NCBI GenBank assembly: GCA_902771725.1 | Contig: CACXXT010000019.1 | Span: forward strand, 30,490 to 77,553 | Reading direction: 5' to 3' | Origin: an uncultured Bacteroidales bacterium | Lineage (GTDB): Bacteria > Bacteroidota > Bacteroidia > Bacteroidales > Bacteroidaceae | DNA: 47,064 nucleotides | Shown here: positions 29,047-36,315 of the stretch, piece by piece | How positions within the stretch are numbered: the first letter of the stretch is position 1 | How the letters are laid out: every line of letters begins with the position of its first letter | Notes under the pieces: generated by a model | Database searches by the model: none | What the model saw: only the letters and a program-made list of their open reading frames with translations | What the model was told of the DNA's origin: nothing | Made by a program: the position numbers and the translations under genes

Positions 29047-30591
29047 CTATTCCTCCAGGCTCATGGCGCGGAGGAATTGCTGCTGGGCGGGGGTGGGGTT
29101 GTCCACGCGCCGGATGGCCCAGGAGGTGGTGTCGATGCGCAGGCCGGCATCAGTGAGGTAGTCCTCGTAGGGGATGTCGTCCGTGGTATCCACGAGATGT
29201 CGCACTTCCGTGAGGGGCTGCCCGGCCACTTCGGCGCAGGCGTTCCAGAACTCCTCTTCGGTGAATCCGCGCTGCAGCTCGTGGTAGTAACGCTGATAGA
29301 GCAGGCGCATCACGTCGTCCAGCGATTTCTGTTGCTGCGTCTTGCGGCGGATGTCAATGTCGAGGAGCAGCCCGATGACGGGGCCCTTGAAGTAGTAGTT
29401 GATGCGCACGTCGCGGGTGTTGTCATCGGGGTTCATGAAGTTCAGCCAGATGTCGTAGCTGCACTGGCGCAGACTCTGGTGGTGCTGACCCTCGTAGGGC
29501 GCGTAGAGCGAGAAGTAGGTGGAAATGAGTTGCATCGCCTCGTCCGGTGTGGTGATTCCGGCATTGCGCAGCAGTCTGAACTCATAGTAGCAGGTCAGAC
29601 CCTCGCTGACCCATAGCATAGGCGTTATCGCCTCGTGGTCATAGTCCAGCGGCCACAGCTCGGCGGGTCGGATGCATTTGACGTTGTAGAGGTGGAAGTA
29701 TTCGTGGGCCACGAATGCCAGAAACTTCACCTCCTGGCGGCGTGTGTCGAAGCGGTAGGTGCCGTCGGTGTAGCAAGCTTGTGAGTTCAGGTGCTCCAGT
29801 CCGCCTCCGCCCTGTCCCATGTGGATGAGGCAGTAGTTGTCGTATGGCACGTCGCCCATCATTTTCGTGGCGGCAGAGACGATGCGCTTGAAGTTCTCTT
29901 CGAGCTCCATCTCCTCGGCGCCGTCGGGTGTCTCGAGGGCGAACTCATAGTCGTGTCCCTCGTGCGCGAACCTTTTTATATAGAAGTTGCCCAGCAGCAG
30001 GGGCGAGTCGTAGAGCACGTCGAAGTCCGGAGCGGTGAAGGAGCAGCTGTCATCGGCATCCGGCCTCATGCCCGTGGCGATGTGCTGCCATCCGTCCGGC
30101 AGCAGGAATCGGACGTTGACGGGGTGTGTCTGCTCGCCGGCTACGTACATGAAGACGCCGTTGGGTGCCACGAAGGCGATGTCCCGCTCCACGCGGCTGG
30201 AGGCCACATCCCGCTGGTTGGCATAAACGCGGTAGCTGACCTCCATGCGCCCGTCCTTGGGTAGCGCCACGCGCCAGCGGTTCAAGCCCACTTTCGTCCA
30301 GGTGAGTTCTTCGCCCTGCATGTCCCGTGCGCAGAAGTCCGTCAGGTGCTTGGCGAAGTCCAGCATCTCGTAGTACCCCGGTGCCCAGCGCGGCATCGTC
30401 AGCACCACGTCGGTGGGGTGGGGCAGGGTGCTGTCCGTCTCGTAGGTGAGGCAGACGTTCAGGTAATGGCCTGCCGTGTCGGGGCAGACGGTGTAATCCA
30501 GCCGGTAGTCGGCTTGACGGTGGTTACAGGCTACGGTGAGCGCGAGTAGGAACATCGCGAGGAGTGTGTAGAAGCAGTTGCGTGTATGCAT
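29047..30591 (-). CDS. M61 family (glycyl aminopeptidase-like) metallopeptidase, lipoprotein
   Basis: 514 residues from ATG 30589-30591; an in-frame TTG upstream lies inside the promoter's -7 box and is rejected. The lipobox is T-V-A-C (Cys22). An N-terminal beta domain (about 30-210) precedes a gluzincin-type peptidase domain with HEYFH (296-300) and WVSEG (Glu330, likely third zinc ligand), plus GGGGLEHLNS before it. Many M61 proteins run to about 600 residues with a C-terminal PDZ domain. Here the chain ends soon after the peptidase domain, so the PDZ seems absent. It is probably anchored in the periplasm or on the surface and trims peptides. Single gene with its own promoter. Confidence 0.88.
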   Translation of the reverse strand: MHTRNCFYTLLAMFLLALTVACNHRQADYRLDYTVCPDTAGHYLNVCLTYETDSTLPHPTDVVLTMPRWAPGYYEMLDFAKHLTDFCARDMQGEELTWTKVGLNRWRVALPKDGRMEVSYRVYANQRDVASSRVERDIAFVAPNGVFMYVAGEQTHPVNVRFLLPDGWQHIATGMRPDADDSCSFTAPDFDVLYDSPLLLGNFYIKRFAHEGHDYEFALETPDGAEEMELEENFKRIVSAATKMMGDVPYDNYCLIHMGQGGGGLEHLNSQACYTDGTYRFDTRRQEVKFLAFVAHEYFHLYNVKCIRPAELWPLDYDHEAITPMLWVSEGLTCYYEFRLLRNAGITTPDEAMQLISTYFSLYAPYEGQHHQSLRQCSYDIWLNFMNPDDNTRDVRINYYFKGPVIGLLLDIDIRRKTQQQKSLDDVMRLLYQRYYHELQRGFTEEEFWNACAEVAGQPLTEVRHLVDTTDDIPYEDYLTDAGLRIDTTSWAIRRVDNPTPAQQQFLRAMSLEE

Positions 30592-30609
30592 TTCTGTATG
30601 TTTTTTCAG

Positions 30610-30641
30610 CAAAGGTAGTGTGTTTTTCTCTGTCGGCCAAA
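30610..30641 (-). promoter_or_regulatory. Promoter of the M61 peptidase gene
   Basis: Minus strand: TTTG (30638-30641), a 20-base spacer and TACCTTTG (30610-30617), leaving a very short leader before ATG 30591. Confidence 0.85.
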
Positions 30642-30695
30642 GAAAATGGCATTTTTCTCAGTTTCTCCCCTTTCTTCCCCTTCTCTTCATCCCGA

Positions 30696-30735
30696 AAAAA
30701 CATTTTTTAACTTGGAAAAGTGCGCACCTGTCACC
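30696..30735. repeat. Left 40-bp inverted repeat of the accessory island
   Basis: This 40-base stretch is the reverse complement of 41524-41563 with two mismatches. Its core GTGCGCACCTGTCAC also recurs inverted at 31659-31677. It lies at the change from the GC-rich housekeeping region to the AT-rich island, between the M61 and HU-like genes. Confidence 0.85.
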
Positions 30736-30755
30736 AATCTCTCATGTTTTTTTAT

Positions 30756-30763
30756 TATCTTTG
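30756..30763 (+). promoter_or_regulatory. -7 box upstream of the HU-like gene
   Basis: TATCTTTG, about 240 bases before the ATG, giving a long leader that carries both tandem repeats. No -33 TTTG at the expected distance; the left 40-bp repeat lies just upstream. Confidence 0.55.
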
Positions 30764-30836
30764 CGCCGTCGTACAACGAAATCCGTATAAAAGCGATGTA
30801 TATACCACCGTTTATTTCCCCTTGAACTAATGCAAA

Positions 30837-30920
30837 GTTCAAACGCAAGTTGCATCCGTGGCGACGCAGATTCCGTCTGTAGCGACGCAAGTTGCGTCTG
30901 TAGAGACGCAAGCTGTGTAT
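30837..30920 (+). repeat. Four tandem 21-base palindromic repeats
   Basis: Four head-to-tail 21-base units (30837-30857, 30858-30878, 30879-30899, 30900-30920), each a variant of GT(A/G)GCGACGCAAGTTGCGTCT. The best copy contains GACGCAA-G-TTGCGTC, a perfect palindrome around one base, so each unit can form a hairpin. They lie in the untranslated leader of the HU-like gene. Confidence 0.85.
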
Positions 30921-30942
30921 GAAGAAGAGGATATGATAAGAA

Positions 30943-30990
30943 GAGAATAAGAAATTAAGAGAATAAGATATTAAGAGAATAAGATAAAAA
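30943..30990 (+). repeat. Three tandem 16-base AT-rich repeats
   Basis: Three adjoining copies of GAGAATAAGA(A/T)ATTAA (30943-30958, 30959-30974, 30975-30990, the last ending in As), directly before the HU-like start at 31005. They are possible variable-number repeats or protein-binding sites. Confidence 0.85.
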
Positions 30991-31004
30991 ATATAAGAAG
31001 GATT

Positions 31005-31649
31005 ATGGCACGTTATGTGATGGAAGAAATGAACATCCCTCATGGGGATGGACGCAAGCGGCTGTTTCCGAGGCTGATAGACAGCCGGTGCATCAGCCAC
31101 GAGGCCCTGGTGGAGTATGTAGCCAAGCACTGCGGCTTCGATGCAGGAGCCGTGGAGGGTGTGCTGGCGAGTGTGGTGGATTGCGTAGGCGAACTGATGG
31201 GATTCCATGGCGCAAGCGTCCACATCGACGGCTTAGGCACTTTCACGCCCACGTTGGCCCTGAAGCCAGAACGGGAACGCGAGGAGAGCGACCCGGAGCA
31301 GACGCACCGCAATGCCCGAAGCATAGAAGTCGGAGGCGTGCGTTTCCGTGCGGATAAGGCGTTGATAATGAATGCCGACGAGCATTGCACGCTGGAGCGC
31401 TCGCCCTACGTGCCGACCATCCGTCCGAACGCCTGCCCTTACACGCTGGAGCAACGTCTGCAGAAACTGATGGACTACCTGAAGCAGACACCCTTCATCA
31501 GCGGTAAGGTCTATGAGGAACTGGTTCAGATGCCCCACACGGCAGCAGGCAAGGAACTGCGCACGCTATCCGAAGGACCCACCGCGCTGCTGGAAATCCA
31601 GGGACGGGGCAGCCATCGGGTGTACACGCTGCGCCAGGCGGAGCCCTGA
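31005..31649 (+). CDS. HU-family DNA-binding protein with C-terminal extension (TIGR01201-like)
   Basis: 214 residues. Residues about 5-95 follow the Bacteroidetes HU-related pattern (short basic N-terminus, then LIDSRCISHEALVEYVAKH, a helical dimerisation core and VHIDGLGTFTPTLALK at the turn into the DNA-binding arm). Residues about 110-214 form an extra charged domain of winged-helix-like character that plain HU lacks. It probably binds or bends DNA in the cytoplasm; a regulatory role is inferred. It is flanked by inverted copies of a 19-base sequence (30716-30734 and 31659-31677) and preceded by two kinds of tandem repeat in a long leader. Confidence 0.8.
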   Translation: MARYVMEEMNIPHGDGRKRLFPRLIDSRCISHEALVEYVAKHCGFDAGAVEGVLASVVDCVGELMGFHGASVHIDGLGTFTPTLALKPEREREESDPEQTHRNARSIEVGGVRFRADKALIMNADEHCTLERSPYVPTIRPNACPYTLEQRLQKLMDYLKQTPFISGKVYEELVQMPHTAAGKELRTLSEGPTALLEIQGRGSHRVYTLRQAEP

Positions 31650-31658
31650 CTCGAATCC

Positions 31659-31677
31659 GTGACAGGTGCGCACTTTT
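31659..31677. repeat. Third copy of the island-end repeat core
   Basis: GTGACAGGTGCGCACTTTT, a perfect 19-base reverse complement of 30716-30734, starting 10 bases after the HU-like stop. It has the same orientation as the right end copy at 41524-41563. Confidence 0.85.
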
Positions 31678-31927
31678 TGTGTTACATTTCGCGGTCCGCG
31701 AATGAGCACCGCGGTGCCTCCTGTCGGCTCACGCAGCACCACTGGCATCTTGAATTCATGAATCTGATTCGTGTCTCGAATTCGTGATACAAATTTAATC
31801 TGACTCATTGTCGACTCAAAAGTGGGTGGAATGAACCGCTCCGACTGGGTGACCATGCTCCGTTTTCGCTAATTTAGAGAAAATAAGACACGAAACTAAT
31901 ATTTCGTGGCAAATAATAGCCAATTTG
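31678..31927. other. Non-coding stretch with decayed dispersed repeat
   Basis: No convincing gene. Around 31750-31790 it contains short inverted copies of GAATTC(A/G)TGA and ATTCGTG. Similar sequence recurs near 41390, so this is probably dispersed repeat DNA at the island's inner edge. Confidence 0.5.
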
Positions 31928-31959
31928 TTTGGCGGTATCAGAGAATAAATGTAATTTTG
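31928..31959 (+). promoter_or_regulatory. Promoter of the DinJ-like antitoxin gene
   Basis: TTTG (31928-31931), a 20-base spacer and TAATTTTG (31952-31959), 48 bases before the ATG. A full consensus match. Toxin-antitoxin promoters are usually repressed by their own antitoxin; a short inverted repeat in the leader was not evident. Confidence 0.8.
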
Positions 31960-32007
31960 CCATCGGAATGGTGGCATAATGCCGTCATAAGATAATAAAT
32001 TAAGATT

Positions 32008-32304
32008 ATGGCACAGTCGGCAGTAACAGTACGTATAGATTCGGAGATGAAATCGCAATTCGATGAACTCTGTAATAAGTTTGGAATGAGCATAAACACT
32101 GCTTTCAACATCTTCGTCAATGCGGTGGTGAGGAGTCGGAGCATACCGTTTACCATCGAGGATTACAGAGTTGAACAACCCAGTGCGCTTGACCTTTTTA
32201 TGAAGCAGCGCAAAGCAGCAGAGTCCAGCTATGAACCGGAGATGACGCTGGAAGAAATCAATGCAGAGATTCGTGCTGCAAGGGAAGAAAAATACGGAAG
32301 ATGA
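32008..32304 (+). CDS. RelB/DinJ-family antitoxin
   Basis: 98 residues. The N-terminal ribbon-helix-helix (AVTVRIDSEMKSQFDELCNKFGMSINTAFNIFVNAVV-type region, residues about 5-42) is characteristic of DinJ/RelB antitoxins: a DNA-binding strand, two helices and the 'GMSINTAFNIF' turn. The C-terminal half is charged and probably wraps a partner protein. Its last codons overlap the next gene by ATGA (32301-32304), so the two are translated together, as in a toxin-antitoxin pair. The partner, however, does not look like RelE, YafQ or another standard toxin. Confidence 0.85.
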   Translation: MAQSAVTVRIDSEMKSQFDELCNKFGMSINTAFNIFVNAVVRSRSIPFTIEDYRVEQPSALDLFMKQRKAAESSYEPEMTLEEINAEIRAAREEKYGR

Positions 32305-32804
32305 AGAAAAGAAGCCCCATACATGCCTACAAGCGACTGCTGGCCCGCGACCAAGACTGGGATTATGCCTTCCTCATAGCATTGGAGAAGAAGAAACTCC
32401 AGCGTATGCACGACTACTTCAAGTATCAAGGCCATCCCGAAGTCAACAGAATGGCTGCGCGTGATATTGCAATCTGCATCCACCTCATCGACATCTTCAT
32501 GGAGGACGATGCCGCCTACAACACATGGAGCAGCAAATCTTTCTCCGGTGAATTGAATTGGCGCAAACTTGATGATAGCATGTATGAACTGGATGATTCG
32601 AACATTACTCCTCTTGCTGACTTCCCTGTCTATGTGAACACAAGAAACGAGAGGCGTTTCTTCTGTAATACTCCCATCAAGAATGCACTGCAGGAAGGCC
32701 ATAGAGACCATGCCATCCTATTAATAACAAGTCTGCGCCAGCGAAAGGCTCTCCACCTCTACCACCTCATCAGAGAATATAAACTAATGACATGGTGGGA
32801 CTGA
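32301..32804 (+). CDS. Unrecognised 167-aa protein in the toxin position
   Basis: 167 residues, cytoplasmic, with no signal or membrane segment. It opens with a basic MKKRS, followed by helices rich in Lys/Arg/His. The middle has an acidic MEDDAAYNTW segment, then PVYVNTRNERRFF; the end is basic then aromatic, KALHLYHLIREYKLMTWWD. I recognise no toxin fold (not RelE/ParE, PIN, Fic or MazF by motif). Phage proteins sometimes end in a similar basic-to-WWD tail, from memory only. The start overlaps the antitoxin stop by ATGA. It may be a new kind of toxin or merely a coupled accessory protein. Confidence 0.65.
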   Translation: MKKRSPIHAYKRLLARDQDWDYAFLIALEKKKLQRMHDYFKYQGHPEVNRMAARDIAICIHLIDIFMEDDAAYNTWSSKSFSGELNWRKLDDSMYELDDSNITPLADFPVYVNTRNERRFFCNTPIKNALQEGHRDHAILLITSLRQRKALHLYHLIREYKLMTWWD

Positions 32805-32951
32805 GTTATGCGGTTATGTTATAGCAGCGTGTTATAGAAATCAACCACCTCTCGCATTGAGGCAATATACATTCTAACCTCTTTCCGTCAAGCGGTGTCC
32901 GCTTGCCATCCATCCCGCTCGGCTTTGCCGCTTATATGAGCGTAGCGAGTC

Positions 32952-33470
32952 TTAAGAACTGAGTTCTTGAAATTCCCGACAGAACGTCTCGTACTCTATC
33001 TTCTCCTGCTGATACCATAGTAACGCGTCGGCATAGACAGAGTAATACAGATTGCAGAACGGCTTGAAGAAGATGAAGTGCTCTTCGTCTGCATACACCT
33101 TCTTGCAGAAATCTTATGCCACGCTTGGCATAAACATTTCGTCGCTATATTCATCCACAAGTTGCCTGAACTCCTTGTAGGTGTTTATGCATTCATTCAC
33201 GCTTTCCTCCTTGGTTTGCAAGAAGTCTGACGGCGAGGAATGGATGATAGTCATCTTATTCATCATTTCTGCCATCCGTTCCGCCTGCTGATAGGAAGTC
33301 TTCTCTTCACTCATAAACAACTCTCTGTGAAACATTGCCAAGTGATACTTACCATAAGCATGTGTCAGTTTGGCAGCCAGCGTCACTTCAATGGCCCGCT
33401 GCTGATAACGCACAGACAATCCCTGCTGCGGTTTCAAGTGACGGAGCGTCTTTTTAGTGAAATAGTTCAT
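32952..33470 (-). pseudogene. Hypothetical protein gene broken by an in-frame TAA
   Basis: From ATG 33468-33470 the frame runs 118 residues and stops at TAA (33114-33116), giving an end F-M-P-S-V-A. The same frame continues without interruption for 53 more codons after that stop, with a normal-looking sequence (D-F-C-K-K-V-Y-A-D-E-E-H onward), to a second TAA at 32952-32954. The simplest reading is a nonsense mutation in a gene of about 172 codons; a sequencing error or readthrough cannot be excluded. The intact product would be a helical, charged protein of no family I recognise. It lies just downstream of mcrC on the same strand, in reach of the same transcript. Confidence 0.65.
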
Positions 33471-33493
33471 TGGTATTATCATTTGTATATTTG

Positions 33494-34816
33494 TCACCGA
33501 CCACAGCACTGCTCAATTTTCTCTTTGAGTAATATCTCTTCCTTTGCCATGTGGACGCAGAACTCTTTGAAACTATTACAGAGGATACCTACATTCATTC
33601 CTATAATAGACATTGTTCCCCCACGACCATTGAGGGGTCTTGTTGTTTTGATGTCTGGATTCTCCACTGGCACAATAAAGCCACCATTATCAGTTCTATA
33701 CAAATACATGTAGGCCAATAATTGGTTACGATCATCACGTGAAATATTGTTCCAATTAGAATAACGCTTATACTTAGCATCCAGGATTATATCTTCTCTA
33801 TGAAAATCAGGCATTGCTTTCTCACACCCAATTTTGTCTGCAAATATGCGTTTCCCACCTTCACGGGTTTTGTTTTTAGGGTGTCTAAAACCTATATCTC
33901 TGAGAAATGTATTCAAGTACTCTTCCCACAACCATGCGCCATCATAAAGTATGCCATATATCTGATTGCTATCATCTTGTCCATATTTTATTTCCTCATG
34001 TCGAAGAATTTGCAGACAGAGGCTCTGTAATTTACGGTATTCATCAAAGTATGGATGACGAATAGGACGTAAGTTTTGGTTAACGACCATGCGACGGTCA
34101 TTGCGGTTGTATGTAGATGTTGCTTGATATATCTTACTGATGGCATTCTTAGTTTCCTCGTCATTATTTAGGATGTTACCACATAATGGATGACCAGCTA
34201 AATATTCAATAGTATGTCGAACGAGTTGGGTAACATGATTATCCGTTGAATATTCTCTTGTTGTGTATGCTATTCTCCCAACAAAAGGAATGTTTTGACG
34301 GATATGTCTTGCTATATCAATCCGTCCTTTCACATTCGCATCATTGTAATTTCTCGTCTGGTATTCTTTATATGTGCCTTGGCGGATAGCACGTTTCAAA
34401 AATGACGGAAAGAGGTAGATAAGGAAATCAAAAACACCCTCTGAGTCAGAGCCAAACTTGAGGTCGAAGAGATTGATTGAAAAGACACGCTGAAGCATAT
34501 AATGCAAGAAATAGTCATTGCTATCACTTTGGGCAAAGCGTGAACGTATGCTTACTTGAGTATCTCGATACCCAATGAACCCCATTATGTTGCCAGTTAT
34601 AAGCCGTCCATCGTTTATGGTAAAGACATATTGTTTTCCAATATCGTCACCATGCGTTTTGAAGTCTGATGGAAATAACAACAAGTTGGGATGCTCGTCA
34701 AGGTCAAGTTCACAAAGAGGCTTGGCTGACAGTTTCTGCAGATTCCTAAAATGTAATTCCACATCGAAAGGCTCTCCTCTTCCGTTGTTATCCGTTGTCT
34801 GTATCAGCCTCTTCAT
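33494..34816 (-). CDS. mcrC: McrC, nuclease subunit of a McrBC-type restriction system
   Basis: 440 residues. The N-terminal part (about 1-150) is the McrB-contacting region. The C-terminal PD-(D/E)xK nuclease core is visible as Trp-Glu-Glu-Tyr (about 297-300), PDF (Asp337), ILDAKYK (Asp346 and Lys348) and a QLLAY helix (365-369) that fits the QxxxY motif of RecB-like nucleases. In known systems McrC activates the McrB motor and cleaves DNA between modified sites. Its start overlaps the end of mcrB by 29 bases, showing tight coupling. The operon above it adds a regulator and a protease-like protein. Codon use is AT-rich compared with the housekeeping genes. Confidence 0.88.
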   Translation of the reverse strand: MKRLIQTTDNNGRGEPFDVELHFRNLQKLSAKPLCELDLDEHPNLLLFPSDFKTHGDDIGKQYVFTINDGRLITGNIMGFIGYRDTQVSIRSRFAQSDSNDYFLHYMLQRVFSINLFDLKFGSDSEGVFDFLIYLFPSFLKRAIRQGTYKEYQTRNYNDANVKGRIDIARHIRQNIPFVGRIAYTTREYSTDNHVTQLVRHTIEYLAGHPLCGNILNNDEETKNAISKIYQATSTYNRNDRRMVVNQNLRPIRHPYFDEYRKLQSLCLQILRHEEIKYGQDDSNQIYGILYDGAWLWEEYLNTFLRDIGFRHPKNKTREGGKRIFADKIGCEKAMPDFHREDIILDAKYKRYSNWNNISRDDRNQLLAYMYLYRTDNGGFIVPVENPDIKTTRPLNGRGGTMSIIGMNVGILCNSFKEFCVHMAKEEILLKEKIEQCCGR

Positions 34817-36266
34817 ACATACCAGCTTTTTTGTCGTAAACTTGCTTTAGTTTTTGTAATTGGGTCCTTGCGTTATGATTGCCACGCAAATACTCAAAGA
34901 GAAGCCCTTTCAAGTGATAGTTCCACAACATTTCAAAAGCTTGCTCCATCCCATTCTCTTTATAATAAAGATATTTACGGAAGTAAGCGGCTCCTATCTG
35001 ATAAGCTTCGCCCAATCTGAGTTCGGAGTTAAGGATGGCTTTATTCAAGGCCTTCATTCGTTGCTCTATTTCCTTTTTTTCATCATCTGTAAAGTCGTTA
35101 CTTTCTGCTATCATGTTCTTATAACTATCCTCTGCTTTAACTTCAGCAAACGCAAAGCGACGGCGAATAGCGAAATCCATACTCTCCACACTACGATCAA
35201 TGTCATTCATTGTACCGATGATATAAACATTTTCAGGGACAAAGAATCCTTCCTTGAATACATCGTTGTCGTCTATCATATTCTGATACAGCGTCTGTAC
35301 ACGGCCTTTTTCCCCACGATATCCAGGGTCAATAGAGTAGAACAGTTCGCCAAAAATCTTACTGATTTCGCCTCGGTTAATTTCGTCGATAATGAATACT
35401 GTTGGAAGATAAACCTTTTCATAATTGTGTTTTGCATATTCTACAATCCAATCAAACAATATCGAATAAAATTCTGCCATTACCTTAACATCGTCATCAG
35501 AAGAAATCTTTTGCGCCATTTTCCCAATCAATGGTTCTTCTTTGAATGGACGCCATTCATTAATTATCTTTTCTATATTGGCTTGTGATGGGCTTTCAGA
35601 TGGGAATTCATTACAAAAACAACCTTTTTCGTAATCATTATCCATCCAGTAGGTTAATTCTGAGAAAAGATAATGCGATGTATGCGCATTGTCAACATAG
35701 TTATTCTTATTACACATGAGGCCTCTTTCAACTGAAAAATCAGAATGTTGGATTCCTTTAAGGTACAAAAAGCCATTTGTTCGTATTTCTTTTATGGCAG
35801 CATTATAGCAGTCCTCGTAAATGGATGATCCATAATCCGTAGATGGATAATTAGAACTAAAAATAGTTCCATTGTTCTTACTTTTATATAGGAAATGTTT
35901 GAGTGAGCATTTGCAAAAATTTTTGAATACGCCATCTTGTCTTTCAAAGCCAAGTTCGTTGTCTACCTTAAATGGTCGTAATCCCTCAACAAAATCAGCA
36001 TAATCGTATGAAGGATGAAATTGTACCATCAGACAATGATGCTTGATTATCCCATTACACTCTTTTTTTAAAAGGCCTAAATTTATATATTCTATATCAT
36101 TTCTGAGGTCATGAAAAGGTAGCACTTTACTAAGTATTAGTTCCTTTGCAATCTCTTTTGCCATAAATGTTTTTCCTGTTCCCGGTGCCCCTGTTAGAAT
36201 CAAATTCTTATTTGCCTCCAGCAATTGAACGTATTTCTCATATTTATGTGTTTCTGCAGTAGTCAT
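34788..36266 (-). CDS. mcrB: McrB-like AAA+ GTPase/ATPase subunit, without N-terminal recognition domain
   Basis: 492 residues. Walker A GAPGTGKT is at 26-33, Walker B VFIIDEINRGE at 290-300, followed by ISKIFGELF, and the McrB-specific sensor block GTMNDIDRS at 351-359 (the family form is usually MNTADRS), then FAIRRRF. Walker A begins at residue 26, so there is no room for the N-terminal modified-DNA-binding domain of E. coli McrB. Instead about 170 residues (roughly 118-285) are inserted between Walker A and Walker B and may carry target recognition. It lies 49 bases after the protease-like gene and overlaps mcrC. It should form hexamers that move along or remodel DNA in defence. Confidence 0.85.
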   Translation of the reverse strand: MTTAETHKYEKYVQLLEANKNLILTGAPGTGKTFMAKEIAKELILSKVLPFHDLRNDIEYINLGLLKKECNGIIKHHCLMVQFHPSYDYADFVEGLRPFKVDNELGFERQDGVFKNFCKCSLKHFLYKSKNNGTIFSSNYPSTDYGSSIYEDCYNAAIKEIRTNGFLYLKGIQHSDFSVERGLMCNKNNYVDNAHTSHYLFSELTYWMDNDYEKGCFCNEFPSESPSQANIEKIINEWRPFKEEPLIGKMAQKISSDDDVKVMAEFYSILFDWIVEYAKHNYEKVYLPTVFIIDEINRGEISKIFGELFYSIDPGYRGEKGRVQTLYQNMIDDNDVFKEGFFVPENVYIIGTMNDIDRSVESMDFAIRRRFAFAEVKAEDSYKNMIAESNDFTDDEKKEIEQRMKALNKAILNSELRLGEAYQIGAAYFRKYLYYKENGMEQAFEMLWNYHLKGLLFEYLRGNHNARTQLQKLKQVYDKKAGMYEEADTDNG

Positions 36267-36315
36267 TTCTTGAGTTTATAATTTTTTGTGGGAAGATGTT
36301 AATACCTTAGTTGCT

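Noticed and set aside
30592..30612. Earlier TTG start for the M61 peptidase
   Set aside because: It lies inside the -7 box; ATG 30591 gives a normal lipoprotein signal.
30837..30990. CRISPR array
   Set aside because: The repeats are contiguous with no spacers and there are no cas genes.
31650..31665. tRNA-like T-arm sequence (CTCGAATCC)
   Set aside because: No acceptor stem or anticodon arm could be matched around it.
31566..31856. 96-codon minus-strand frame overlapping the HU-like gene end
   Set aside because: It spans the dispersed repeat DNA and the HU-like coding end; codon use is unlike neighbours and the region looks like repeat sequence that is often over-annotated.
32805..32951. 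Possible remnant gene before the broken gene
   Set aside because: No frame with family-like sequence; I see nothing in it.
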